Assembly (NCBI RefSeq): GCF_910594005.1
Contig: NC_057826.1
Span: 77,977,163-78,041,162 of the forward strand
Reading direction: 5' to 3'
DNA length: 64,000 nucleotides
Source: Cervus elaphus
Lineage: Eukaryota; Chordata; Mammalia; Artiodactyla; Cervidae
In this document: positions 10,301 through 22,165 of the stretch, piece by piece
Numbering within the stretch: position 1 is the first letter of the stretch
Layout of the letters: each line of letters starts with the position of its first letter
The notes under the pieces: model-generated
The model's database searches: none
Told to the model about the DNA's origin: nothing
What the model saw: only the letters and a program-made list of their open reading frames with translations
Position numbers and translations under genes: made by a program

Positions 10301-12420
10301 TGTATTTCCCTTAAGCTCTAACAAAACACCATGAAGAATGTACCTCCCAACAAAAACACCTGGCAACTGGATTTTATATGCATTCATAGTTTTAACCTCT
10401 CTTCCTCTAGATAATGCTGGCTACTGTCTTCCTGTGGATTATTATTTCCTTAGGGACATAATGCTAGAGTCAGTTTGGAACCTAAATCATTTTTCCTGTG
10501 GCACTGGGAAGCATTATGTCTCCTCCCTTTATACAGTAATTTAATTAGACAAATTTTCACAGTCTCTCACTATCAGCCTACAGTCCATCTACCTTTTCAA
10601 CCCTGTGAGAAGCCTTATCAAACTAAGAAAAATGATACCATATGTTATATCCAGAGTTCCTGCAGCACGTTAGCAGTGAGGAGACACCTGACTGTCAAAG
10701 CTGCTAATAAAACCAACCCTAATCCAAGCCCCAAGTCAAGTCTTCTTCCCAACGTAGAACTATTCCTCCTATACCCAAATTGTGCCCACTCCCTCTGAAA
10801 CAGGAAAGAAAAGGAATTTCTTATGTAAAGGCAGTAAGCAAAACTATCAGGAATACGTACAAATTCATAAACTTGAGTACATAAAGTGAAGAGAGTTCTA
10901 AATATCCAAAATGCTTTTAAAGATTGACAATACATTCATAAAAAAGATCAATAATAAATATATTCATATGAGTTATATAAGTTAAATTTTAATGCACTTA
11001 ATGTATAAAGAGTTCATATAAATGAACAAGAACACTGGCTTGATGGATATAGAGGCAAAAATGAGAGACAAAAATAATACATAAATTGCTAATGAATATT
11101 TGAAAAACCCTAACATACTTAAAATTTTTAAATGCAAATGAAAACAACTATTACTCATATAAAAGCTTATCAATTTTAAAAAAGCAATCACAACTCAATG
11201 CTGATGAAATTCAGCACATTAAGAACACTTACATTTATTGCTGCTATGACTACAAACTGAATCAATGCAACAGTAGCTTATTACAGTATTAGGTATCAAG
11301 ACCTTTTAAAATGGCCATCCCTCTTGTCTGAATAATTGGTAATCTATCTTTAAAAGAGTTATCTGAGCAGACTTTTTATAAGCTACAATATCCATTTAAT
11401 GTTACTCATGGTCCAAATAATTGGAAATAATTACTATTATCTAAAAATCCAACATCAGATGAATGTTTAAGCAAATTAAGAAACATCTGCCTAATAAAAT
11501 ACTATGCCTCCATCAAAAATTAGATTTTTAAGAGTTTTCGATCACACAGGGAAAAACATATCACTCTACTATAAATGAAAAGCAGAAAATTGAAAATATA
11601 ATGTGGTTTCAACATGTAAGAAAATAAACTGACAAGTAAAGACTAAAGGGAAAGATAACAAAATTAGAGTTACTGTCTCTGGCAGTGAGATTATGGATGA
11701 TGTCCCTTTTCTTCTTCCTTATAATTATATATAATTCACAATTTTCCCTTCAATGAACACATATAGTGATAAAAATCATCTAATAAAAGCATCTTCTAAT
11801 TACTAGGTTATACGTCTTTAAAATATTTGTAGTTTCCCTTAAAGTGAGTTGCCTAACCTCTAGATCTAGATCTCTCTAGAACTCACATTCCTATATTCCA
11901 ACCCAAATTTCTAAAATTTACTCCCTCTGTGTAAATTAAAACGGTATTTTCTTTCTGAATTTAACTATTTCAAACTTCAAGTAAAGCTCTCTATAGTTGT
12001 TGTACAACAATACAAGCAATAAACATACTCTGATGAACCATTTTTATTCACAACTAAAAATAAGGCTTTCTTTCTAAACAAACGGCAAGGGGAAGAGGAT
12101 GTCTAACAGTGGCAGTCAGTGAGCAATCAATTCTGACCAAAGAATCACTATTTGGCCACTGTTCTCAAAGTACTGAGCTAAATGTAGTCATTCTGAATGC
12201 TTCTCTATACCAAGCACTCTACTAGGTCGTGAGGATTTGGGGAGTTCAAAATGAGCAAGACTTAGAGTCATAAACATTCATCCTGGGTTCCCGACCCTGA
12301 AAAAAAAAAAAAGACCAATAAGAAAAGGTTGCTTTACCAATAGTTTCAGAACAAAATAGAATAATTGCAGACATTTCTAGAAGCAAACATCCACTGGAAA
12401 AAATTTACTGGTAGTAAACA
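10301..12420. other. AT-rich intergenic DNA with an old L1-like remnant
   Basis: No gene. About 11460-11790 resembles a decayed L1 3' UTR on the plus strand (the TAAAATACTATGCCTCCAT.. and TTACTGTCTCTGGCAGTGAG stretches). Around 12190-12290 is L2-like text (CCAAGCACTCTACTAGG). A 13-A run lies at 12301-12313. A perfect ATGCAAAT octamer at 11132-11139 is probably chance in this base composition. Confidence 0.45.
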
Positions 12421-12549
12421 CTGCTGCTGCTAAATCACTTCAGTCATGTCCGACTCTGTGCGACCCCATCCCTGGGATTCTCCAGGCAAGAACACTGGAG
12501 TGGGTTGCCATTTCCTTCTCCAATGCATAAAAGTGAAAAGTGAAAGTGG
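12421..12549 (-). mobile_element. ART2A/BovA SINE fragment
   Basis: Begins with GCTGCTGCTAAATCACTTCA and runs through GGAGTGGGTTGCCATTTCCT to AAGTGAAAAGTGAAAG; a BovA monomer in reverse. Confidence 0.88.
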
Positions 12550-12574
12550 AGTCTATATACACCTTAAAAGCAGG

Positions 12575-12640
12575 AAAAAAAAAACAGATCATCCTAAAAA
12601 CTGTAAAAAAAAAAAGAAAAAAAGAAAAGAAAAATACCTC
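12575..12640. repeat. A-rich low-complexity tract
   Basis: Several A runs with AAAG interruptions. The overlapping lysine-rich frames here are artefacts of base composition. Confidence 0.8.
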
Positions 12641-12711
12641 TTCCTCTGATAGTCCAGGAACCACTGTCCTTTCCTTAAGCAAGAGGGAGAAAGAGACGAA
12701 GACCAGACTGG

Positions 12712-12835
12712 CGAGCAGCAAACTTGGGTTCTGATCATGACCCGCCGAGCTAATGATGAGATCTCAACACCTCTGGTCTCAGTTTCCCACACATGAAACA
12801 GGGGGTTGGACCAAAAGACTTAAGTTTGCCCAGCT
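12712..12835 (+). repeat. MIR-like remnant
   Basis: Contains CTTGGGTTCTGATCATGA, then GGTCTCAGTTTCCCACACATG, in the order of the MIR core. Diverged. Confidence 0.5.
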
Positions 12836-13442
12836 CTAACATCCTCTGAGCCTGGGAGAAGTTCCCTCCTGGCAGGCTCCTGGAGACACTCAGAAGTGTT
12901 TGTTTTAGGAAACCCAGGGATCTCAGCACTGAAAGAGAACATAGCTCCTCCATGTACCATTTCAGACAATCTGCAAGCATTTGGGGTCTTTAACATAATT
13001 AGTTGGCCCCTGAGCTCTTTTAACTTTAATATTTACACTAGGACAATTGGAAAGTACTCATTAGTGTTTGAGCCAAAGCAATTCTAGTCTCTTTATTCAT
13101 TCCAATGAGCTTCTTCTCCATTAGCAAGAGAGGTAAAGGCCCAGAGGTTATCTGCCTAGCCAAAGTGGTTCTCATGTGGAAATAAATTTGAAAAGCATTA
13201 ATGTAGACACTGTGAGAAATTTGTTCTTACAGCTAATGTCCAGAGGGCAAGGTCCAAATAAATAACTTCCGACAAGCCCTGCCCTGGCTCAGCCCAGAGA
13301 TGCCCACAGCTCCCAGAGGCGCCCAGTCAACTCATTCTCCAAATACCAGAAAAAGAGAATGAGGAGTGATGGGAGGAGAGCTGGGGTGAACAACAGCAGC
13401 AAAGATCTCTCTCAAATTCTACCTCCTCAAAAGTTCGTATCA
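12836..13442. other. Intergenic DNA, nothing recognised
   Basis: No gene or clear repeat. Small open frames on both strands lack any recognisable feature. Confidence 0.4.
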
Positions 13443-13630
13443 GGACCTCCCTGACTGTCCAGTGGTTACAGCTTCACCTTCCAACGTAGAGGGTGTAGGT
13501 TTGATCCCTGATTGGGAAGCTAAAATCCCAAATGCCTTGCAGCCCAAAAAATCAGAAAGTAAAACAAAGCAATATTGTAACCAATTCAATAAAGGTTTTA
13601 AAAACAGTCCACATCAAAAAAAAAAAAAAA
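13443..13630 (+). mobile_element. CHR-type SINE with A-tail
   Basis: GGACCTCCCTGACTGTCCAG through GGTTTGATCCCTGATTGGGA to a run of 15 A at 13616-13630. Confidence 0.85.
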
Positions 13631-14779
13631 TCTTCGAAAAGTCCAAGTCTCCCTTAAGACTGCACTTTCTTAGCTACTTTCTCTCTAATTGTGATGAGTG
13701 TCCCCAAAAGGAACACCCCACCTCTCATGCAAGCTTGTGATATTTTCCAGTTCATTCCCAGTAAAGTTTGTCAAGGTTCCACATAGAATTCACCCAGGCT
13801 GGTGTGAGCTCTCACCTCCCTGCATCCGCTGTGATCTTAAGGAGGGCTGGGGGCACGCTGAGCTGCTGAGCTTGACATAAGTGCTGTCACCAGAAGGGAC
13901 ATCTTCATGTATTGGGGGGAGGGAGGTTTCAACTCTCCTGAACGCTCTATCTGAGGCCTCAAGCACCTTCTGAAATATATGCCAGGGAACAAGCTGGTAA
14001 AGTCCAGCAAAGGTTTCTGAGGGTTCATTCATTCTTACACAGAAGGAAATTCTGCTGTGTGCTCTGAGCTCGCCGCCGAGCTGTCCCCAGAGTCCGCAGT
14101 GGAGTGCTCACCAGCACCCTGAGATGAGGCGGATGTTGCTCCTCTGAAATCCCAGGAAACAGCCAGACAGACAGCACAGCATGGCTGGTCCACTTTGACA
14201 TTTTCGCTAACATCAAAAACTGAGCATGAGTTGCATTTGCAATTTTCCAGAATTCCTCATTTTAGGTCAAGACTGGTCTTACCTATAGATTAGTCACTTA
14301 CATGGTAGGATTTGACACACAGAAAATTTCTCCACTAAAAGGATAATATCCCCACCAACCTTCTGTGATTCTGCAATCTATCCATTAGTCACCCTCTGGA
14401 GTTCAGCTACTGACAGTGCAGGTTAAAATACAAATTTGTCACTTGGAGAAAAAGCATATGAAGGCATCCCCAACTATTAATACCCCAGCACTGCTGGAAT
14501 GCCAGACTAAGACATGTGTGTTAAAATCAACATACCAATAAATGAAGATGGACTTTATGTCATGTATGTTTAATTTATGAAAATGGTAGCACTATTTTTG
14601 GATCAATAAACGCATGACAGATCCTTGATATTCTATTAATGAAAACTAGTCTGAGGCTATAGTTTAACCTTTGAGATTAGTGTCAGGAGAGAGGGTTATC
14701 TCCCCTGCTGCCCTTGTTAGAAGCAGCGCATTGGCACAGATTCCACATGGATCAGATTCAGTTTGTAATTCAGTATAAG
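13631..14779. other. Intergenic DNA, nothing recognised
   Basis: No gene or confidently named repeat. Opposite-strand frames near 13698-14216 overlap one another and lack recognisable motifs. Confidence 0.4.
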
Positions 14780-14905
14780 CGGTGTGTGAGGTAGAGAGAG
14801 CAGAGAGCTCTGGCTTTGACTCTGTCTCTGTTACAAGATGCATGACCTTGCTAAAACCATGGTAAGTAATGTAAGCCTCAGTTTCCTCTGCATAAAATTG
14901 AGATA
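14780..14905 (+). repeat. MIR-like remnant
   Basis: TCTGGCTTTGACTCTGTCTC, then GCATGACCTTGCTAAAAC and AAGCCTCAGTTTCCTCTGCA follow the MIR core order. Confidence 0.7.
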
Positions 14906-16129
14906 TGGAAAAGAAAGCTTTCTGTAAAATTCTGATTCAGTGGTTCTCTATTAAACAATCTTTCTCTTTCTGCCACTCACACTCACAAGGAGAAGAAGAG
15001 GCTGATGGTGCTGGCCCAGTACCCTCAACAGACCTGCACCTGAGCCACTGCGAGCCCTGAATCTGGGGCAGGCACGTCATTCTGTGTCTAATTGCTGCTT
15101 GCCAGTCTGCAGGTGCTTGTTCACAGTGCCAATGATGTGATTGCTTTCTGGATAGAAAGGAATAAATCTCTGATGCTTTTGCACTGGTCATTATGTCTGT
15201 CTGCTTTGTGTAGAAGAACCATCTTGTTGATTCAGACTGGACGTTTCGAGAAGGCAGAGTTACTTTCCATTCAATTGCCTAAAGATGGTGCCTAATAGAG
15301 AACCACACTCAAATGGATGGGGGCTAAATCATCAATATCATGATTGCAATGCCATGGTATTAAAGGAGAATTCTCACAAAAGAGACATGTCCCTCTCTCA
15401 CTGAATCACTAACTCCCATGTCCTATAAAAACAAAACCAAACTGCAGACATCACCACAAGGGACCCTGAGCACAGGGGACTGGTGACTAAATGCCACTTG
15501 TTAGTCGGGATGATACCAGTGGCCCTTGCAACCAGGAATTTCCAATCCTGTGATTGTGGGGAAATTTCCGGCTCCAAAGGACCCTGTGATTGTAGGGATT
15601 CCTACAACAGCAAGAACCAGCTCTGAGAAGCCCACTCGAGACTGGCCTGGAACAAGTGGGACCACCCAGCCCATGGGGGAAAGTAAGGGAAAGAAGGGCC
15701 TGGTAGGGGTCCCTCTGCGGTGGATTTGTCTCACTCAGGTCCATCCTGGCAGAGTCAAGGGCAGCCGTAGGTCTGGGTATCTGGTTCTCCCCCCATCCTC
15801 CTCCTCCAGAGTTTGGTGGTCCCTAGGACAGAGACCAGGTAAGGAATGACTGTGATACTGGCTGGTTCTGACCTCAGGAAACTCACAGGGACAGCTGGCT
15901 TCTAAGGACTGGAATAGTGACCCTGTTATTCCTGCACTCCATCCTGCCCAGGGTGCAGCCCCAGGCCCCGGGTCCCAGCACCTATGGAATGTGAAGCTGA
16001 TGACAGCTGGTGGAGGTCCTGGGGTCTTGGGAGCAGGGCTCTAGGGCCAGGGGACAGCAGAGGCATCATCCACCTCCAAACAGTTCCTCAGCTGTTCAGA
16101 AAAGACAGAGGTGGGTAGAGGGGGAGGAA
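14906..16129. other. Intergenic DNA, moderately GC-rich
   Basis: No gene. Two near-copies of a short unit occur at 15548-15602 (CCTGTGATTGTGGGGAAATT versus CCTGTGATTGTAGGGATTCC). The 107-codon plus frame at 15526-15849 has no known domain. Confidence 0.4.
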
Positions 16130-16300
16130 GGCTCAGCCCACCCTTTCCTCTTCTGTGTGTGGTTATTTATTTAACCTCTGGGGGCCTCCTTGCCTATAAA
16201 ATGGGACTATGATGCATGCCTCAGCAAACTGTGAAATCCAAGTGAGTGGGCTCTCAAGTAGATGCTCGTTGACCACGAAGTTCCCTTCCCATTGGCTGAT
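16130..16300 (+). repeat. MIR-like remnant
   Basis: TATTTAACCTCTGGGGGCCT, then CCTATAAAATGGGACTATGA and a trailing AAGTAGATGCTCGTTGA fit the 3' half of MIR. Confidence 0.6.
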
Positions 16301-17525
16301 CTGCGAGATTGGGGTTCAACTCACTGAATCCCAGAGAAAGTATGATGGGGACGATGGAAGGAGGGTGTTGTGGTTCCCACAGGTGCACATCAGGCTTCAG
16401 AGGACATGACACCTCACGATTGCATAAAGCTCAGCCAAACTTTCTTGTCTGTGACAGTTTCAGAAATGAAAAGAGGAGCCAAGGTACAGAGACTCTGATC
16501 TTTATCTCCACTGTTAAGTTCCAAGACCAGGAGCTGATGGAGTTAGGAGGGTTGTTTTTGCAGACAGTGTGGATAACACCAAGGTCACCTGGCCAAGAGC
16601 AGCTGGGTCCAGGTCTCAGTACCTACGGAAACATATACATTACCTGGCACCTACCTCTTCCTAGAAACCTCTATCTCCAGAATATAAAACCCCAACCAAC
16701 AGAACTGGCGAAGAAATGAGGTCCAGAAGGTATCTCCTGCAACCCTTTATTTCATGTGGTTTATTGAGAGAAAAGCAGAGACGACACCAAAAGAAATAAA
16801 GAGAAGGTGATGAGTTAAAGTGATCAAAGCGTTGTGCGTTTACTTACAACTCAACTAAACAAATTCTAGTTCCTACACAAATATTCTGAGGACTAAATGA
16901 GCAATACAATACTTTTTTGAGCTCTTTATGATCAAATGCTTTGCCGTTAGAAGTTATATTCCTGGGGAGTTGATATCAGAGATGCTTGTTCCTTGTCAGT
17001 AAACTTAAGACGCCAAAGCTGTGTACGTTTAAATCACACAAAACATTCCCCCAAGCTGTCTAGTCTCTTGACAGCCCCCTTTCACTGAGCTCCATGGTCA
17101 TGGAATATAAATATTTTTATCTTATCAGCACAGGCTTTTGAAAATTTGACATAATAGGATTTCTTCCTCACAAGACATATCAAACATCATTGCAAACTAA
17201 GTCTGTTTTACTTTTAATCAAGACTGAATCAAAGGGTCTTTTCTTCAATCTTTTAGACTTTCTATTTCCACTTGATCTCTCTGACCATCCTGCCAACCGG
17301 AAGCCCTGAGAACCGGTCCAGTCATTCCAAGATGCAGCATCTCTCTCTGAAGTGTTCTTGGCGGAAAGGTGCCAGGACCATGTGGACAGACAAAGCAATT
17401 AAAAATTAACAGATACTTAACAAGTGAAGGGACTGAAATGGAGACAAAAGTGACAGTGATGCTATTAATAGTTTGTTCTATGAAGCTCTAGTGCAATGTC
17501 AAGCTAGTGTGAACGTTTAGCCATT
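16301..17525. other. Intergenic DNA, nothing recognised
   Basis: No gene. The 136-codon frame at 16309-16719 has no recognisable domain, no intron signals and no related neighbour. Confidence 0.4.
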
Positions 17526-18065
17526 TTTGTGGTTTTCTATCTTGATCCCCAGTGCTAGAACAGTATGTTTCTTGAATGAGTAAATGAATGACACATTAAT
17601 TCATGAATGAACAGTAATATTGAGAAAGGGAAGAAATCTATTATAGTCAATAAATGGGCCCTGGAAGACACCCCCTTTGTCTCCTGACCCAGGGAGCATA
17701 GCCCACAGTTGAAGCAGAGTCCTTAGGCCATGGGCCCCGGGGGTGGCCACACACCTTAGAAGGCATTTCAGCATCAACAGCAATTCCTTGGGCAGCTTGA
17801 ATCATTTACTTCCATAATACACTACTCAGCTGTTGTGATCTCTGGGGATGCTCTCTTATAATCTCTGCTTCCTGTGTCAGCTGTTCTTCTCATTTGGAGA
17901 ATTAACCCACATTGTCTCGACCGTCAGGCTCATCCTGACTTCCTTCTCTAGATAACAAGATCCTCAAAGGTTGAGACTGTGTTGTATGCTGCGTTTTGTG
18001 TCTAGTTCACTGTATATTCCACAGCTGAGTACACAGAGAACAACGACTCAATGAATGAAATTGAT
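17526..18065 (+). repeat. L2-like 3' end remnants
   Basis: Two patches read like L2 3' UTR: 17540-17595 (ATCCCCAGTGCTAGAACAGT, ending in GAATGAGTAAATGAATGA) and 17945-18060 (AGATCCTCAAAGGTTGAGAC .. CTCAATGAATGAAATTGATG). Confidence 0.5.
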
Positions 18066-18955
18066 GAACACGTACCAAGGCTTGAAGAGAAGGACATGAG
18101 CTGCTGGGTTCGATGACAAAAGCCACATCACTCCTTGTGCTTCAGGCCCAGCCCAGAGGCGCAGAGGCGCGCCTCCCTCCGGTGTGGGAGCCCACAGCGG
18201 TACACAGGCACCCGCAGCCCCATCCCAAACCCCGCAGCCACGGCGCTGTCTGCTCTTCTTTCGCGGCTCTCGTTCATTTTAAGGACAAGCTGGCTTGTGT
18301 TGCATTGGGTCTTCCATCCTGGGGAGTGTTTCACAGCTTTGCACACATCCCCAGACCCCAGGCTAATGAATAAGGGTTGAAAATACACTCAGATGTCATC
18401 ATGGGCAACAGAACAGATGTCAAACACCGTCTGCAGGTCCTGACTTGAGGCAGCGGAACCCCAGGCTGGAGCGAGCTTCCACTTACAAGGACTCTGTATG
18501 GAAATAGGTGGGCGGTTGGCTGAAGAGACCAACGGAATCTCCCTTCTGCTCTGTGCCTTCTCCGGTCCCACCTCTGGGGATTCTTGAAGATATGGTGGGA
18601 AATGTCAGCATCAGATGCAGGACTCTATCTGTCTCCAGGTCACAGGATTCACCTGGGATTTTGGCAAGACATGCCAGGTCTCCACGGTTTACTTTTAGAG
18701 TCTGGAAGGTGGATAGATTTGTAAGAAAGTGGACAGACAATCTCTCTCCAGAAGAGAAAGGGCCCTCTCGGGCTCCAAGATGCAGTCCCAGCGTGGCTCA
18801 GGCAGGTGTCAAGAGGTAAGTTCTGACCCTCCGTTGCAACAAGGACTCTGAGGAAAGCCATGACTCTGTGTTTTCTGGAACTGTCTTCCTCCTGCTTCCC
18901 GGGGGCTGAGACTTCAGCCCTGTTAGGGAAAGGACAGTGCAGAGGAGGAAACTGG
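18066..18955. other. GC-richer intergenic DNA
   Basis: No gene supported. Frames occur on both strands but none looks like a conserved protein. It precedes the strongest CTCF-like motif in the window. Confidence 0.4.
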
Positions 18956-18969
18956 CCACGAGATGGCAG
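18956..18969 (+). promoter_or_regulatory. Candidate CTCF site (best match)
   Basis: CCACGAGATGGCAG within CTGGCCACGAGATGGCAGCA differs at one position (G at position 5) from CCASYAGRKGGCRS. The upstream TGG of the longer 19-mer also fits. The surrounding DNA is non-repetitive. It is oriented toward the V-delta genes. Inferred from motif only. Confidence 0.5.
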
Positions 18970-19600
18970 CAGAGGGTAAGAAAAGGGAGTTGCAAGCATC
19001 ACAGGGAGAGGCTTGCTGCCCCTCCATTTTGCTTTACATCTTTAATGAGATATGTGAAGAAAATGAGTCCCTTACATGCCACACACAGATGCTACAACAT
19101 ATGGAGAGATGCCGCACAGCAATATTTCTCTGGTTATTAAACAGGAGGCACCTAACCAGTCATTCACTGCATCATCATGCCGAGCTGTCCTTTGTGTCCT
19201 GGGTACTGCTGTTGACAAGGTAATAACAGGAGAAAGCCGTTGAGAAGACTGATGTGCAGACCCGGGCCTCTGGGCTTGCAGCTTCGCCAAGCCCGGATGC
19301 TGGCTGGGTTGCCAGGAAGCAGGAGCTGCCCAGCCCAGCGCGGCCACCTTGCCAAGGGGCACAAGCCATGTGGCTTCTGCTGCGACTCAGCCCAGGCAGG
19401 GCCCGAACTGCTCTCTGGTCTCCCTGGCAGCCCCCGAGGGCTCATTTGTTAAGAACCCGATTCCCACCAGACAGCTCTGGAGGCTGACCTTCCAACCACA
19501 AACCCCAAGTGGGAACGGGAGCTCTAGACATTTTAAAGAACAAGACATGCTTGCTTTTCTGGCAGCACTGAAGGCATACAGGGTAATGAAAATGCATTCA

Positions 19601-19740
19601 GGGACTTCCGTGGTGGTCCAGACGCAAAGCCTCCGCACTCCCAGTGCAAGGGGCCCAGGTTCAATCCCTGGTCAGGGAACTAGATCCCACATGCCACAGC
19701 TAAGACCCGGAGCAGCCAAACAAGTTTTAAAAAAGAAAAA
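19601..19740 (+). mobile_element. CHR-type SINE
   Basis: GGGACTTCCGTGGTGGTCCA, then GGTTCAATCCCTGGTCAGGG and an AAAAAAGAAAAA tail. Near-identical flanks (AAAATGCATTCA at 19589-19600; AAAACGCATTCA at the 3' side) are the target duplication with one substitution. Confidence 0.92.
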
Positions 19741-20369
19741 CGCATTCAACTGCACAGCGATGGGGAATCCATTTCCCATGTCTCCCCAAGTAAAGGTTGG
19801 GAATCTGGTCCTGGTAACCAGGAATGTTTTCCCTTGGCGGGCATGTCTCACATATTCTCCTGGGAGACTGCTACCAGGGCTGGGGGCAGGCAGGTATTGC
19901 TGTATTTTTTTACTATATGCCAACGCCATACCCACTCCCATGCCCTGTGTCCAACCACCCCCACTGATCATTCCACACTAATTTCCCCACTCTCCCAAAC
20001 CCAGGGGTTCTTGGAAGCTTCAGTGGTGACTGAGGAACTGAGAACAGGTGAGTCAGCCAGGCAAGCAGCCCACTCCAGAGCCCAGAAAGAGACTTGTCAT
20101 CCACCCCAAAGTCCAAGCTCCTAGGACTTCTCAGAGTCACTCACGAAACCCATCAACAATCCTGAAATGAAGGTAAATAATACAGTCATTTTTCATACAG
20201 AGAAACTGAGATGCACAGCTGAGGTATGGCTTTGGCTCTCCTAGTTCCCATCCCTTTTCTATAGGTCTGAGCCTCTGAAGCTGACTCCCAGTGGGAATGT
20301 AACAGCAAGGCTCACACCGCTGCAATTCCCCTCCATCTTTCAGAAAGAGATTCTATGTGCTAGAAATCC
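19741..20369. other. Intergenic DNA, nothing recognised
   Basis: No gene. The 210-codon plus frame at 19349-19981, the longest in the window, runs straight through the CHR SINE, so it is not a real gene. Confidence 0.5.
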
Positions 20370-20480
20370 TCACAGGTCTGTGTGACCTTCCACAAGTCAC
20401 TTAACCTCTCTGTGCCTCAATTTGCTCATCTGTAATTTGAAGGGCTAGCACTGGATGGGGACTAGGGCCTCTTCCGGCTC
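20370..20480 (+). repeat. MIR-like remnant
   Basis: GGTCTGTGTGACCTTCCACA, CACTTAACCTCTCTGTGCCT and CAATTTGCTCATCTGTAATT form a good MIR core match. Confidence 0.8.
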
Positions 20481-20888
20481 TGGGATCCTGGGGCTTCAAT
20501 TTCTCCAGTCTCCGCCAGCCATCTCCAACAATAGCCAGACTCCACAGGAGGGAGCAGAATTTCCTCCTCCGGCTGATAAGAAATGTGGTCATGGCTGGAG
20601 TCTTGTCGACCTCCTTTGTCCTCAGAACGAAGGAGCCCGGGAGGTTTCAGATGTTATTGACACTAACAGCAGCGGGGCCTGGAGGCGACCGCACTCCTAG
20701 AGAAGGACCACACAGAGTCGTCCCCGTGGGCGGTGCAGATCCAGAGTCAAGACCCCAGGATGTTTTAATAACTATTTCTCAGTGGAAAAAAAAAAAAAAG
20801 ACTCGTTTTATTCTGCACAAGGGTCTAGGGACAAATCCAAGTCTCCCAGGAGGAAACTCCTCTCGCCTATAATGGGGGATTGGCTCGG

Positions 20889-21000
20889 CTCAGCTGCACT
20901 GACAAAGGCTGAATACAGCATGCAGCAGTGCGGGCGGCTCCCTGTAGTTCCATGTGAACATGACTCACAGCGGTTATGAATATCAAACCTCCTTTGATGT
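20889..21000. promoter_or_regulatory. Candidate regulatory cluster with paired TCF/LEF-like motifs
   Basis: In about 110 non-repetitive bases there is an E-box CAGCTG (20891-20896), an AP-1-like TGACTCA (20961-20967) and two opposed TCF/LEF-like hexamers ATCAAA (20982-20987) and TTTGAT (20993-20998) 5 bp apart. Such factors act at TCR loci. The function here is a guess from motif density. Confidence 0.25.
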
Positions 21001-21177
21001 GTTCCCGGACATGAGGAGCAGCCACAGGGGGGGAGGAGGTGGACCCTGGATGCCGGCTCTGCGGGGCAGTATGCGGAGGGCCTGGACACATCCGGCAGCA
21101 TCCTGAAGCTCCAGGAGAACTTGGAGCGGGTAATTACCCTAGGACTCCCTGGGACAGCAGCGCTCCCTTCCATCCAT

Positions 21178-21222
21178 CTCTCTCCCTCTCTCTCCCTCTC
21201 CTTTTCTTCCTGTCTCCAGCTA
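21178..21222. repeat. Pyrimidine-rich (CTCTCC)n-like tract
   Basis: CTCTCTCCCTCTCTCTCCCT and following C/T-rich text; simple sequence. Confidence 0.85.
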
Positions 21223-21924
21223 CAAAAGAATGAGACCCTCCAGGAATTATGACCTGTTTTTATACCTTCACCCTTTCCGGGGGGGATAACAATTCACTTC
21301 CCTGAATAAAACCGGTTTTATTGAGCACAGAATGAAGGCACCCCCTCACTCAGCATCTGTGCCAATTGCTTTAAAGCCATAGTCCTGGCCCCAGTCAGCC
21401 AAGCAGAAGGATTTTCCTCCGTTATGGCCCTTTCTAGACACAGCCTTTCCAGTACTGCATGGTGCCTTGTTCTCCTAGTAGGCTCCCAGTGATGACTGAA
21501 CACTAAGCTTCCCAATCTCTCTTGTTTTGGTAGCTCCTGAGACTGGGTCAGTTATGACCATCCACAGCAGGAGACCGAGCCCTGCCAACCACAAGGTGAG
21601 CACCCAGACTGGATCAAGAAGAGAGGATCAGCCACCTCGTGTCTGTTTCAGCTGAAAGCTTTTTCACATGTGGACAGTTCTCCCATTTCTAGACAGGGTT
21701 CAAGAACAGGTTTGGTTCCTGGAAATTTGGACAAAGACTTTACAGTTATAGAAGGAGGCGGCAAAGGGTAAACAGGAAGGGAATCTGTTCATCTCCATGC
21801 CTGCATGCTTTTGGTTTTCTGAAATGAGGCTGATTTATTTTGCAGCTAAGTTGGACTTTGACTGAAAAATTCTCATGTGCCCAGAGATCTCATGCATATA
21901 TACACATGTAAATAATAAAATAAC
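21223..21924. other. Intergenic DNA, nothing recognised
   Basis: No gene or confident repeat was seen in this stretch. Confidence 0.4.
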
Positions 21925-22165
21925 TACTCTTTACTGAGCACTGACCTTGTGCCATGCACAATGCCCAGGGCTGCACAGACACCAGCTCTCCAAATCTTCA
22001 CAGACGCTCTGCCTGGGAGCAGGGAGTGGGGAGCAGGTATTAGTATCCTTGGTTTACAGATGAGTAGCCCAAGCCTCTGAAAGGCTAGGAATTCTTCCCA
22101 AGATTGAAAACTTAAAGTAAAAGGGCTTGGGTTCCAAAGCATCGTCTCTTAACCACTGTGCTATG
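21925..22165 (-). repeat. MIR-like remnant
   Basis: TTACTGAGCACTGACCTTGT, then GGTTTACAGATGAGTAGCCC and TCTTAACCACTGTGCTATGG match the MIR reverse complement. Confidence 0.75.

Noticed and set aside
19349..19981. 210-codon open frame, the longest in the window
   Set aside because: It runs through a CHR SINE with visible target duplications and has no recognisable domain or splice signals.
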